Shown here one piece after another: positions 18,679 to 28,151 of a stretch of 36,974 bases of DNA. Position 1 is the stretch's first letter, and every line of letters begins with the position of its first letter. The translations under genes and the position numbers were made by a program. The stretch is taken from NCBI RefSeq assembly GCF_900182915.1, contig NZ_FXUG01000029.1, positions 1 to 36,974 on the forward strand, read 5' to 3'. The DNA comes from Neorhodopirellula lusitana (GTDB taxonomy: Bacteria; Planctomycetota; Planctomycetia; Pirellulales; Pirellulaceae). The notes under the pieces were generated by a model, which saw only the letters and a list, made by a program, of their open reading frames with translations, did no database searches and was not told the DNA's origin.

Positions 18679-20112
18679 ATGACCGATCGCAATCGACGAC
18701 AGTTTCTCAGTGACAATTTTTCCGCTTTGGGATCGTTTGGCGTCACCGCGGCGTTGGCTGGATTGGGCCAAAACGTGGTCCAGGCTGGGCGAATGAAGAC
18801 CACTTCGGTGTTGCGACCGACGGCGGATGAAACGACTGGAATGGAACTGTTGCGATTGCCGGAAGGGTTTCGATATCGGACCTTCGGTTGGACGGGGGAC
18901 ATCATGAGTGATGGGACCCCAACTCCGCGCGCTCACGACGGTATGGGCGTGATCGCCGGCGAAGGAGATGTGCTGACCATCTGTCGAAACCACGAGATCA
19001 GCAACGACGGGCGGGCAATCGCTTTTCAAGCCGGGAAGGCCTACGATCGTCGAGCCCAAGCTGGTTGCACGGAGTTGCGATTCGACAGTGCAAAAGGCGA
19101 ATGGTTAGACAGTCGCGTGGTGTTCTCGGGGACCAGTCGCAATTGTGCTGGCGGGGTCACGCCGTGGGGAACGTGGTTGACCGCGGAAGAAACGGTCCTG
19201 GGACCGTTGGACGCCGATCACTACAAAGACGACAAAGTTCGCACCTTTGAAAAGACGCACGGTTGGGTTTTCGAAGTCGGGCACACGGACTCAAACGGCG
19301 ATCCCGTTCCATTGAAAGATATGGGACGTTTTGTCCATGAAGCGGTCGCCGTCGATCGGAACAGCGGCATCGTCTACCTCACCGAAGATCGTTCGACATC
19401 GGGCTTCTATCGGTTCTTGCCCAATACACCTGAAAAGTTGGCGGACGGCGGGCGTTTGGAAATGGCAGAAATCGTGGGGCAATCTGATCTGCGCGGAGGT
19501 TTCCAGGATGGCGTCGAGTTCGATGTGCGTTGGCACGTGATCGACGACCCCACGCTAGCGCATAGCCCAGAGTCGCTGCAGAAGGTTTCCAAAGAAGGTG
19601 AAGTCGGCGATGAGCTGGGGGTATTCAAGCAAGGGCAAGCCAAAGGTGGATCGACGTTCTCAAGGTTGGAAGGATGCTGGTTCGGCAACGGCGTGGTTTA
19701 CTTCGATGCGACCAGCGGCGGTGCTGCGAAAGCCGGTCAGATTTGGCAATTCGATCCTGAAAAGCAAACGCTGAAGTTGCTGTTTGAATCTCCGAGCAAG
19801 CCGGTTTTGAATATGCCCGACAACCTGTGTGTCAGCCCTCAAGGTGGTTTGGTGCTGTGCGAAGACAATGACTATGGTGCCAATGAGTTCCCGCAGCGGG
19901 CGTTCACATTGTCGCAAGATGGCAAGTTGAAGTTGTTGGCGGAAAACAACGTGCAACTCCACGGAGAAAGGAACGGCTTCCAGGGCGACTTCCGAACTAA
20001 AGAGTGGGCCGGAGCAACCTTCAGTCCCGATGGAAGATGGTTGTTCATCAACCTGCAGTCGCCCGGTATCACGTGCGCGATCACGGGTCCTTGGAAAGAC
20101 GCGTTCGCTTAG
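18679..20112 (+). CDS. phoX: Tat-exported PhoX-family alkaline phosphatase (DUF839)
   Basis: The product has 477 aa. Residues 1-36 form a twin-arginine type leader (NRRQFLSDNFSALGSFGVTAALAGLG). The mature protein shows PhoX hallmarks: LPEGFRYRTFG (60-70), RNHEISND (103-110), NCAGGVTPWGTWLTAEE (155-171, with the conserved Cys and Glu that contact the metal cofactor), FVHEAVAVDRNSGIVYLTED, and MPDNLCVSPQGGLVLCEDN near the end. PhoX enzymes use a Ca/Fe centre to release phosphate from organic monoesters outside the cytoplasm, and Tat export fits metal loading before secretion. No Pho box was identified. It is monocistronic; a possible weak terminator hairpin lies just downstream. Confidence 0.88.
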   Translation: MTDRNRRQFLSDNFSALGSFGVTAALAGLGQNVVQAGRMKTTSVLRPTADETTGMELLRLPEGFRYRTFGWTGDIMSDGTPTPRAHDGMGVIAGEGDVLTICRNHEISNDGRAIAFQAGKAYDRRAQAGCTELRFDSAKGEWLDSRVVFSGTSRNCAGGVTPWGTWLTAEETVLGPLDADHYKDDKVRTFEKTHGWVFEVGHTDSNGDPVPLKDMGRFVHEAVAVDRNSGIVYLTEDRSTSGFYRFLPNTPEKLADGGRLEMAEIVGQSDLRGGFQDGVEFDVRWHVIDDPTLAHSPESLQKVSKEGEVGDELGVFKQGQAKGGSTFSRLEGCWFGNGVVYFDATSGGAAKAGQIWQFDPEKQTLKLLFESPSKPVLNMPDNLCVSPQGGLVLCEDNDYGANEFPQRAFTLSQDGKLKLLAENNVQLHGERNGFQGDFRTKEWAGATFSPDGRWLFINLQSPGITCAITGPWKDAFA

Positions 20113-20125
20113 CAACAAGCAATCC

Positions 20126-20155
20126 CCATCAAAATGGGCTAGCAAACTTTGATGG
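20126..20155 (+). terminator. Possible terminator hairpin after phoX
   Basis: CCATCAAA (20126-20133) and TTTGATGG (20148-20155) pair perfectly across a 14-nt loop, 14 nt after the phoX stop. There is no U-tract, so it may instead be an ordinary inverted repeat. Confidence 0.35.
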
Positions 20156-20240
20156 TGAGTTCGCGTGAAAAAGCCGAGCCCCATATGATGCCCCGGGCCA
20201 TCAAGAGAGCGATCGCCTTCTCCGGTGCAGCTTAATGGTA

Positions 20241-20430
20241 AATCGGTACCGGACACCTTTCGCTCACGCCTCGGTTGGAGTAAAGGCTTTAGCCGATCGC
20301 AGCTTATCCCAAGTCACCAAGCCAACCCCAGCTTCATGCTCCCGAGAATATTTGGGCGCTATTCGGGTGTTCTACGGGGGAAGGTGGATGGAATCGGCTA
20401 AAGCCTTGACTCCAACGGTTTGGGTTAGAA
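20241..20430 (+). repeat. 190-bp palindromic intergenic repeat with REP motif (copy B)
   Basis: It begins with ATCGGTACCGGACACCTTTC, then carries arms GGTTGGAGTAAAGGC... (20273-20297) and ATCGGCTAAAGCCTTGACTC... (20393-20417). These are near-perfect 25-bp inverted repeats around about 95 bp of conserved middle sequence. It closely matches copy C at 25269-25460. Confidence 0.8.
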
Positions 20431-21168
20431 AAAGGCGAATATTTCTAGATGCAGTGCCTTTTGGGTGCGCGGTCAAGTACCGGTAGTGATACCAAATGCT
20501 CGCATGCGTTCGGTGCCATGCACCCACTTGCGCTCGACCTCCCCCGCTTCGTGGTGGAGGTGGATCATGCTTGCAAACCGTCTAATTGCGGGCTTGAAAA
20601 ACGGCACGACCTATTTTGCTGGGCCCCAGTGCCTACCGCTGGAATGACAGCAACCCGCACTCGCGACTTGACGCAGCCACCTCCAGGCGGGGGAAAGCCG
20701 TTGGCATTCGCCTTTCTTGGCACAAAAATGCTCCACGAGGAGGCAGGTTTTCGCGACTGCGGCAGTAAACAGTTGAGTATCTAGAAGCAGCAAAGCTTCG
20801 TCCGCATTGGGTGATCGTCTAGCTGTTCGAGTCGTTCTGCCCTGTGAGAGCTTGGTAGCGGCGAACTAGTTACGTTTGACTGATTGGCCGACTCGAAAAA
20901 TCCAAACTCCAGGGAAGCCTAGTTGGTCCTGATATTTAGGGTCGCGTTTCCACCGATTCGAGACGCGTTTCGCTTGGCAATCCCGCCTGCACAAACTGCA
21001 TGTTGCCACGACTGCGAATCCCACATTGTCCCACCTTCCAACGCTCAGCATTTAATGGCACGCGAAATCGTGCCAACGGCGAGCATGCCAGACGCGACGA
21101 TTTGTTCCCATCCTGGGAGACAAACAATGTCGACTCATTCCTAAACAATTCTCCCAAGAGGCACTCTT
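20431..21168. other. Long intergenic stretch, no gene recognised
   Basis: About 740 bp after repeat copy B. Forward frames of 60-110 codons exist but have no start with a ribosome site and no protein-like pattern. It must contain the promoter of the downstream hydrolase pair. Confidence 0.4.
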
Positions 21169-23007
21169 GTGAAACGACGTGATTTCCTGTTAGCAACAAG
21201 TTTGGCGACGGGAAGCGCCGCCACGGCCTTTTCAAGCCAGTTCCAGCTAATTGCCTCCGAGATCCAGTCGCCTATCCACTGGCATCGTGACCACGACTCC
21301 CAATTGTTCTCGTCCGTTGCATGTCAGGGAAAACCTTTGGCAGACCCGAACGAATCGAGGCTACTCAATGCAACATGCCGTCTGTGGGATTCAGCTAAAG
21401 GCAAAGTGTCGGAACTCAGTCCATCACAACCAACTGGGAAGCAGAGACCACTACAAATTGATCTAAGCCACCAACTTCAGCGTAGTGGCTCCGAATTTGG
21501 CGAGGACTTGCTACAGGCGACCTTGAAAATCCGGAATGAGTCCGACCAACCTCAACAAGTTGAATTAGCGTTTGTTTCCGACGCTTCTCCGGCCCCAGAC
21601 AGCGTCAGACAGAACCTGTACCTTCCCCTGAATATAGCTGGGTTTGCGCGAGACAAGCGTTTTGCGTCGCTAGGCATGGAAGACTTTCTCGGCGACTGCA
21701 ATGTACAGCTAGAAAAGAACGAACTGAGTTGTCACTACCTCGAACCGATGGCCAGTTATCCGGATCAGCGGACCACGACGGCGCTCCTGTTGGTTCCCGT
21801 GGTTGATATTTCCAGTGAGTCACAACCGTGGCGAATCAGTTTGTTCACCCAATCAGACGAGCCAATTCGTTTTCGATCTGAAGTGACACCCGATGGAAAG
21901 CGGATTTGGCACGTTGGTCGGGTGCTGACCATTCCAGCAGGTGAAACGATCGAGCAATCCTGCTGGCTGATGGTTCATCGTGACGATGCTTCGATCGCTT
22001 GGAAAGCATTTCACAAGTTCGCTCATGACGAACCTCATCCGCCGATCGATTGGACGCATGACTTCAAAGTTCACTACTACGATTTCCTCTCTTCGGCTGC
22101 TGGAAAGGACGGGGTGCGTGGGGACGGTTACGATGCGGATGCAAAACGGTTCCGCGAGTTTCATGTTGGCATGGGGACGCAGCACGGGTACTACCCCTAC
22201 TTAGGTGACTTTATCCATCCTGATCGCAAAACTTGGGATGCGATGCAGGGGGACAAAATGGGGCCTGCAAAAATGTCGATCGAAAAGATGGCAAAACGAA
22301 TCGAGGACACCAGGGCTGCTGGCGCAAAAGCCGCGATTTACATGCACTTGACTTTGTTCGATGACGCTTCACCCTTGTTTTCAGAACTCGCGGATTGCCG
22401 ACGTATCGGTCCCGATGGCAAACCGATGCGGTTCCCCTGGATTGGCCCCGATGTCAAAGGGCAATGTTGGTGGATGTCGATCGCATCAAAGCGTTGGCGA
22501 GATCACTTGTTAGAGCAAGCTCGATGGATCATGGAGATTCTTGGGCCCGACGCGATCTGTATGGACGAGACCTTTGCGGGAATCGGATACGACGAAGCGC
22601 CTGACCGCTCCGGCCCCCTCTCGCCTCATGCAATTGAATTCTTTAAGGAATTCCACTCGCTGATCCGTTCGTTCGGCGACGACAAAGCGATCTTTACAAG
22701 CGATTGTTCAAGGTCCGCGTTCTGTCTATGGGCCGACGGCGATGTTGGCGATCACGCCTACGGTTCTTCACTGGGCAATCCACTGTATCGACAAGAGCCG
22801 GTACGTTACTTGGCGGCCCTCGGTGACAAAGCATGGCGGCCATGTGCATGGCATTTCCGCCATATGTGGAAACACCAAATGGATTTGGCGCGTCAAGTCG
22901 GCTCAGGCATTGGAGTATCCAATGGTTGGATCGAGTACACCGGGTTAAACCATTTGCCGGCCGAGGAAAAAGACAGAATGATTCGCGACATTGAGTCACT
23001 GCTATGA
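21169..23007 (+). CDS. Tat-exported glycoside-hydrolase-like protein
   Basis: The product has 612 aa, starting at GTG 21169 with AAGAGG 7 nt upstream. The leader MKRRDFLLATSLATGSAATAFSS is a twin-arginine signal. Residues about 40-300 look like an N-terminal beta-sandwich. Residues about 305-600 look like a TIM barrel: HVGMGTQHGYYPYLGDF, AGAKAAIYMHLTLFDD, KGQCWWMSIASKRWRDHLLEQARWIMEILGPDAICMDETFAGIGYDE, and ICSDC-like KAIFTSDCSRSAF. The Asp/Glu in MDETFAG (about residue 465) sits where clan-GH-D-like enzymes put a catalytic acid, but I cannot assign a GH family. An alpha-L-fucosidase follows 136 bp later on the same strand, which suggests joint action on a fucose-containing glycan. Confidence 0.72.
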   Translation: MKRRDFLLATSLATGSAATAFSSQFQLIASEIQSPIHWHRDHDSQLFSSVACQGKPLADPNESRLLNATCRLWDSAKGKVSELSPSQPTGKQRPLQIDLSHQLQRSGSEFGEDLLQATLKIRNESDQPQQVELAFVSDASPAPDSVRQNLYLPLNIAGFARDKRFASLGMEDFLGDCNVQLEKNELSCHYLEPMASYPDQRTTTALLLVPVVDISSESQPWRISLFTQSDEPIRFRSEVTPDGKRIWHVGRVLTIPAGETIEQSCWLMVHRDDASIAWKAFHKFAHDEPHPPIDWTHDFKVHYYDFLSSAAGKDGVRGDGYDADAKRFREFHVGMGTQHGYYPYLGDFIHPDRKTWDAMQGDKMGPAKMSIEKMAKRIEDTRAAGAKAAIYMHLTLFDDASPLFSELADCRRIGPDGKPMRFPWIGPDVKGQCWWMSIASKRWRDHLLEQARWIMEILGPDAICMDETFAGIGYDEAPDRSGPLSPHAIEFFKEFHSLIRSFGDDKAIFTSDCSRSAFCLWADGDVGDHAYGSSLGNPLYRQEPVRYLAALGDKAWRPCAWHFRHMWKHQMDLARQVGSGIGVSNGWIEYTGLNHLPAEEKDRMIRDIESLL

Positions 23008-23143
23008 ACATGAGTGGTCAAAGCACTTGCTTAACTCTTTCCATTCTGTCCCTCGCGTCGAAAGAAGCATTCTGCCAGTGCAAGGCCAAGGATTACCCAC
23101 ACCAATTGCCAAATACTTTCTTGTTTCTGTGCGAGATATCAAC

Positions 23144-25111
23144 ATGAGTATGAAACGACATATCAGCCTGTTCGCTGTATTGCTGGCCATCACTTCAACC
23201 ACTGCAGTTGCTCAGGAAATCGCCAAACCGTCAGCCAAGCAGATTCGCTTTGCGGACTGGGAAGTTGGCGCGTTCTTTCACTACACGCTCAACCCCTTCA
23301 CGGATCAAGAACACGGCGATGGGCAGGAACCTCCATCAAAGTTCAATCCAACAGAGTTGGACGTCGAGCAGTGGATCTTAACGGCGAAGAGCATGGGTGC
23401 TCGGTACGCGGTGTTGACGGCACGTCATGAAGGCGGATTCTGCCTGTGGCCCTCCAAAACGACCGATTACACGATTGCCAATAGCCCTTTCCGAAACGGC
23501 AACGGGGACCTGGTTCGTGAATTTGTTAATGCGTGCCGAAAGCATGGTTTAGGCGTAGGCCTCTACCACACCGCTGGCTTCGACGCGAACGCCGCGATCG
23601 GAAAGTATGAAGGCGATATGGAGCTACCGCTTCAGTGGAGCACGACTTGGGGCAAGGCGGTTTCCGAAGCCTTCCGAAAAGATCCTACCCTGCGAGAACG
23701 CTTTAAGATAAAGCAAGTTGAACAAATGCGAGAGTTGCTCACGTGGTATGGCCCCATCGATTTCATGTGGTCAGATCACTGGGACGCCACCGACCCCAAC
23801 GGCGTTTGGAGGGCGGTCACTAACTTGGCGCGAGAGCTACAACCTGAACTCGTATTCATGGGGCCTGATACCTGGGTGCCGGGCAACGAAACAGGCCACG
23901 TGGTTTACCCCATGTGGAACGCAGTCGACACCGTCGACGGCACAGAGAACTCTCGGCCCGCCGCCGGGACTGGTGACCAGACAACCCAAAACAGTTACGG
24001 GCTGCTTGAAGGTGACGTCCGCAAGGGAGATCCGCTTGGAAAGTATTGGCGAGTTCGTGAATGCACCACGCACATGGCGTTCCACTACGGTGGCTGGTTT
24101 TGGCATCCGGATCATGTCAAGAAAACCTATCCACGCCAAACCTGGGAGCATTTAGATCTGTACTATCGCACCGTTGGCCTTGGCGCGAACACGATCATCA
24201 ATTTGCCGCCGGATACTCGTGGGTTGATTCCCGACAATCTTGCTGCTGCTGCCAAGAAACTTGGCGACGAAATCCGCAATCGATTTTCTCAGCCAATTGC
24301 AACAACCAACGCAGTGCAAACCGGCGACGTTGTTGAACTGAATTGGGATCAGCCCCAACAGATCAATACCGTTGTCACGATGGAAAACATCGAAGGCGGT
24401 CAGAAGATCGCAAAGTACACACTCGAAGCATTCGTCGACGGCCATTGGGAAACGCTCGAACCCCGCAACCGCTTGGTCGCGCAGAAACCTTACAACGGCA
24501 ATCCTGGCTACGAAACGATCGGGCACAAGAAGATTGACCGAGTCAAGCCAGTCACAACCAACCGCGTTCGGCTCCGCTGTCTCCAGTCGATCACGAAGCC
24601 AATTGAGATTCGCAGCCTTGCGGTGTTCGATTGTGAACCAATCACCCGCACTTATGAAGCTTCCTATCCCTACCTAAGCGGGATCGACACCTTGTTTGAT
24701 GAAGCTCATGGCAACATGAAACGCGACCTCGATTATCGAGGCGGGCTGCTCGAACTTGGCGGAACAAAGTATGAACATGGCATTCTGCTTTGCCCCGTCG
24801 GTCTGACTAAAATAGGCATTGCCGAGTTTGACATGACTCGGATTCCGAAAGCGAAAGGGATGACCGCGACCATTGGCATCGAAGACATGACCGCTAGCCA
24901 TGGATCGTGCAAGTTCATTGTCGAAGGCAAGGTCGATCAAAAATGGCAGGAACTCTATCACAGCCCATTGCTAAGAGGCGGTTCCACGCCCATTGAAATG
25001 GCCGTCAAGTTTCCGAAAGGAATGGAGCAACTGCGATTGAAAACCACTGACGGCGGCGACAACGCCAATTCCGATCATGCCCTCTGGGCGGACGCGAAAT
25101 TTACTCAGTAG
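23144..25111 (+). CDS. Secreted GH29 alpha-L-fucosidase with C-terminal carbohydrate-binding modules
   Basis: The frame opens at 22991, overlapping the previous gene, but the ATG at 23144 starts a signal peptide (MSMKRHISLFAVLLAITSTTAVAQE), giving 655 aa. The GH29 core is clear: WEVGAFFHYTLNPF, KSMGARYAVLTARHEGGFCLWPSKTTDYTIANSPF, and LLTWYGPIDFMWSDHWD, where D211 is the expected nucleophile. AFHYGGWFWHPDH and YYRTVGLGANTIINLPPDTRGLIP also belong to the family. Residues about 395-510 resemble an F5/8-type C domain. Residues about 515-655 (YLSGIDTLFDEAHGNMKRDLDYRGG...YEHGILLCPVG) resemble an NPCBM domain. It should release fucose from glycans in the periplasm or outside, probably together with the upstream hydrolase-like protein. 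Confidence 0.88.
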   Translation: MSMKRHISLFAVLLAITSTTAVAQEIAKPSAKQIRFADWEVGAFFHYTLNPFTDQEHGDGQEPPSKFNPTELDVEQWILTAKSMGARYAVLTARHEGGFCLWPSKTTDYTIANSPFRNGNGDLVREFVNACRKHGLGVGLYHTAGFDANAAIGKYEGDMELPLQWSTTWGKAVSEAFRKDPTLRERFKIKQVEQMRELLTWYGPIDFMWSDHWDATDPNGVWRAVTNLARELQPELVFMGPDTWVPGNETGHVVYPMWNAVDTVDGTENSRPAAGTGDQTTQNSYGLLEGDVRKGDPLGKYWRVRECTTHMAFHYGGWFWHPDHVKKTYPRQTWEHLDLYYRTVGLGANTIINLPPDTRGLIPDNLAAAAKKLGDEIRNRFSQPIATTNAVQTGDVVELNWDQPQQINTVVTMENIEGGQKIAKYTLEAFVDGHWETLEPRNRLVAQKPYNGNPGYETIGHKKIDRVKPVTTNRVRLRCLQSITKPIEIRSLAVFDCEPITRTYEASYPYLSGIDTLFDEAHGNMKRDLDYRGGLLELGGTKYEHGILLCPVGLTKIGIAEFDMTRIPKAKGMTATIGIEDMTASHGSCKFIVEGKVDQKWQELYHSPLLRGGSTPIEMAVKFPKGMEQLRLKTTDGGDNANSDHALWADAKFTQ

Positions 25112-25114
25112 AAC

Positions 25115-25290
25115 ATTGAGTCTAGTCGATTGCAGTGATCGAGCAGGCATAGACGCCTCCGGCTTCAACTGCTCGCTTTGGCCTGCCAATCGAATCGACT
25201 CCGAAAATCCCCAGTGACCGGAAAATACCAACCCAGAGCACCATAAAACTAGCCAATCACTTATCTAGCCAATTCGGTACCGACCATCTT
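25115..25290 (-). pseudogene. RAYT transposase remnant, copy 4 (5' end only)
   Basis: The minus strand reads MGRPKRAVEAGGVYACSI... at about 25200-25115, matching the N-terminus of copy 2, and then ends. Upstream, TGACCGGAAAATACCAACCC (25214-25233) repeats the leader of copy 2, and CCAATTCGGTACCGACC (25269-25285) matches its border. Only the first 25 codons or so remain, directly abutting the 190-bp repeat. Confidence 0.75.
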
Positions 25291-25460
25291 TCTTTCACGA
25301 CTCGGTTGGAGTCAAGGCTTTAGCCGATCACAGCTGATTCCAAGTCACCAGGCCAACTCCAGCTTCATGCTCCCGAGAATATCCTGGTGTTATTCAGGTG
25401 CTATTCGGGGGAAGGTGGATGGAATCGGCTAAAGCCTTGACTCCAACGGTTTAGGTAAGG
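25269..25460 (+). repeat. 190-bp palindromic intergenic repeat with REP motif (copy C)
   Basis: The arms GGTTGGAGTCAAGGCTTTAG... (25304-25328) and ATCGGCTAAAGCCTTGACTC... (25424-25448) match in 24 of 25 positions. The middle (GCCAACTCCAGCTTCATGCT and GGGGGAAGGTGGATGGAATC) is shared with copy B. The REP-like TTCGGTACCG at the left end is shared with the RAYT border. About 195 bp of unremarkable DNA follows up to 25654. Confidence 0.8.
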
Positions 25461-25654
25461 AAAAGACGACCATTTCCTGTTCCATCTCATTGGCGGGTTG
25501 AGGCGACCCGCACTATGCGGTGGCGGGATGCATGAGCTTCTCGGGAGCGAAGTGCTTGCTGATCAAAGATCGCGAGCACCTAATTTGCTGGAACTGAGAT
25601 GGGTAGAACTCTTGGACGCTGGATTCGGCTGAAGTCATCTCCGTGTGGTTCCAG

Positions 25655-27964
25655 TCACTCTTGCTTCGCTGCGGCGGGACGCAGCGTCGGAACCTTGATC
25701 ACATACTGCTTGACGACGGAGTTGTCTTGCACGTAGGTGGCGTGCGTGTAGGAAGGCACCTGCCTTAACAAATCGATTGCGATCGTGACCAATTCGGCGG
25801 TCTCTTCCAAACTCGGCGTCTTGCTTGGCTCCGTATCCAGGGTGGGTGGGCGTTGGTTGCGATTGATTTGTCTGGCGATTGGCATGGCGTAATCCATCCA
25901 GGCTTGCGCGGCGTCAGCGCATTGCATCAAGTCAACGTGCCCAGCCGCGATCAGCGGTCGGCTGAGATCATTCAGTGGCGATGGGAACGAGGGCGAATTC
26001 GCTTGGGCCAAGTCGACGGCCTGTCCACGGAAGAGCGAATAGACCGCCCATTCCGACGTAAGCGCTAGCCCAGGTGAAAACTTGGGGTCGGCACCCAGCA
26101 GTTCAACGCCCGGTATCTGCAAGTGGACGTCCCCGGAAATCGTCGACTCGGTCGCAGCGGGCAAACCCTGACCGGGCGGCAGGCCCATTAACGGACCAAA
26201 CGCCGCAAACAGCGGATTGATCGTGTCGAAATAGCGACGCCAAGCTCGGCGATGTCGCTCGGTGTCGGTGAGGTTATAAACGAGTGCAGGTGCAGGAATG
26301 GGCAAAGCGTTGGGGGCCGGAGGCATCGCGGGATGCCACTGTTGACTACGGCGATCGAAGTCGAGCACAAATGCTGCCTCATTGCCTACCGACGGCAGCA
26401 GATCGTCCTTCGTTGCCAAGAACAGTTCGGTGAGTCCTGTCGTCATCGCAGGGTCCATCTCGCTGGTCGGCGAAGCGTTTCCGGACTCGGCAGCAAGATC
26501 CATGGCCTGCTTGGCTCGCTGCTGGATCCGGTTCAGCCATTTGTCCAGCGTCCCATCGTCGTCCCAATCTGCCGCCGCACTGAACAATGCTGGTTTTTCC
26601 CCGATGTGTTGCAAGGACTTCAGCGGCTGAGCTTGGACGCGAATCGGATCGGTGTGGTGATGATGTTGATAGCCAGCAATCCCACCATCAAAAAAGAATG
26701 CAAACGTCAGTTGCTCACCGAGGGGGTTGTAGAGCCGTTTCAAATCGGCCTGCAACATCTCGACATCCTGATCGATGTCAGCAAGCAGTGGTTGGTACGA
26801 CAGAGGATCCAGTTCCGAATCCGACAACATGGATTTGGCGATGCTTGGAATCATCCGTAGGTACATCGACCACTGGGTAACCCAAGACGTCTGCTGTTTC
26901 AGCGTGCTGTTTTGATAGCCAATTCCAGAAAAAGCCTTGCCGCGATTCTTCAGCAATGGCTTGAATGTATCGCGTCGGTAAAGTGGTTGTTCAACTTTGT
27001 TCGGAGCAACTTGATCGGGATCGTGACCCAGCGAAGCATACAGATACCCGTCAGCGAAACCAACACCGAGAACCAATGATTTGCCGGCGGCACGGTCGCG
27101 GATCTTCGCGAAACGCTTTTCCAGTGCAGCGACCTCTTCCGGTTCCGCGTCGACGCTCATTCGCTGTAACGCCGCGTCCCAGGGGTAGTCGTCAACGGTG
27201 AGGTGCAACACCCACTGTTCATTGTTCTGGCCGGCGTTCTGGTGGGTCAGCGAATCCAGGATGTATTTGTTTTCGGCATCGGAGAGTTGTAGAAATTCGT
27301 TCCGGAATTTCGATACCAGCATGCTCAGCAGTTCTCGGGCTCGCTGTTGCTCGGACGCTCCCGACATGTTGGCCCCTGCCACAATGCGAGGGACTTGCAG
27401 TTTGTCTAGGAAGTCTCTGTTCGCTGGTGAATCGGCCAGGTCTTCGAAGGGATTAAGTTCTTCTGAACTCGAGTCCTCATCAAGGTCGATCTTGGCGAGT
27501 TGCTCCGACATCATCGTGTTCAGGGCAGCATATTGTTCGGCGAGGCTTTTATCGGCAAACACGAAGAGTTCACGGGAAGCCAAACTGGCGATCGTGGGCA
27601 GGTAAGCCTGTCCTTCTTGACTGCTCCAGAAGGCAAGCGTGTTGCGAGCCCAAGTTGGTGTTTTGGCGTCATCGAGATTGCTTTGGATCTTCGAAACCAT
27701 TTCATCGCGAGCATCCGCGATGGCTCGTTGGACCACTGGCATCGCTAGCAGTTGTTGAACCGCAGGGTTTTCAGCAACCACATCCCACTTTAGGCGGTTG
27801 TTCATCAGCGCGTAGTAGAAAGACGCGTCCTCCGAAGCGAATTGCAGCGATGGCGGCAGCCCCACGACGATCGGCGGCGCAGGCGTTTGCGCACGCACGT
27901 TGACACTCGTCAGCAGTGCACTGATCGAGAGCAAGACGATGCCACAGCGTTTGGTAATCGACAT
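25655..27964 (-). CDS. Secreted protein of unknown function
   Basis: Starting at the ATG at 27964 gives 769 aa with a signal peptide (MSITKRCGIVLLSISALLTSVNVRAQ); AAGGTC lies about 10 nt upstream. The frame extends 11 codons further, but that would bury the signal. The rest is soluble, mixed helical and acidic. Landmarks are ASFYYALMNNRLKWDVVAENPAVQQLL, EQWVLHLTVDDYPWDAALQRM, KSLVLGVGFADGYLYASLGHD, and GNEAAFVLDFDRRSQQWHPAMPPAPNALPIPAPALVYNLTD. The repeated theme of test-of-magnitude strands is reminiscent of DUF3352-like proteins, but I do not assign the family. No enzyme motif is visible. The gene is isolated, flanked by a repeat on one side and a RAYT fragment on the other. Confidence 0.75.
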   Translation of the reverse strand: MSITKRCGIVLLSISALLTSVNVRAQTPAPPIVVGLPPSLQFASEDASFYYALMNNRLKWDVVAENPAVQQLLAMPVVQRAIADARDEMVSKIQSNLDDAKTPTWARNTLAFWSSQEGQAYLPTIASLASRELFVFADKSLAEQYAALNTMMSEQLAKIDLDEDSSSEELNPFEDLADSPANRDFLDKLQVPRIVAGANMSGASEQQRARELLSMLVSKFRNEFLQLSDAENKYILDSLTHQNAGQNNEQWVLHLTVDDYPWDAALQRMSVDAEPEEVAALEKRFAKIRDRAAGKSLVLGVGFADGYLYASLGHDPDQVAPNKVEQPLYRRDTFKPLLKNRGKAFSGIGYQNSTLKQQTSWVTQWSMYLRMIPSIAKSMLSDSELDPLSYQPLLADIDQDVEMLQADLKRLYNPLGEQLTFAFFFDGGIAGYQHHHHTDPIRVQAQPLKSLQHIGEKPALFSAAADWDDDGTLDKWLNRIQQRAKQAMDLAAESGNASPTSEMDPAMTTGLTELFLATKDDLLPSVGNEAAFVLDFDRRSQQWHPAMPPAPNALPIPAPALVYNLTDTERHRRAWRRYFDTINPLFAAFGPLMGLPPGQGLPAATESTISGDVHLQIPGVELLGADPKFSPGLALTSEWAVYSLFRGQAVDLAQANSPSFPSPLNDLSRPLIAAGHVDLMQCADAAQAWMDYAMPIARQINRNQRPPTLDTEPSKTPSLEETAELVTIAIDLLRQVPSYTHATYVQDNSVVKQYVIKVPTLRPAAAKQE

Positions 27965-28151
27965 GATGAAGGACCTTAGAATGGGAAACACAATCACTGG
28001 GATGGAAACAGATGATCTTATCTGAAACCTTGTGTCATTTCAGATCGCTGGAGCGAAACACCACTCAAACCTCGGTTTAAAACCAGAGGCTTCCGGAGTT
28101 TACCGTTTCGCGGTTGCGCCTCCCCCAGGACGTCCTCAGAGTGGACGGATC

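Noticed and set aside
26252..26860. Forward frame of 202 codons
   Set aside because: Antisense shadow of the 769-aa secreted protein gene.
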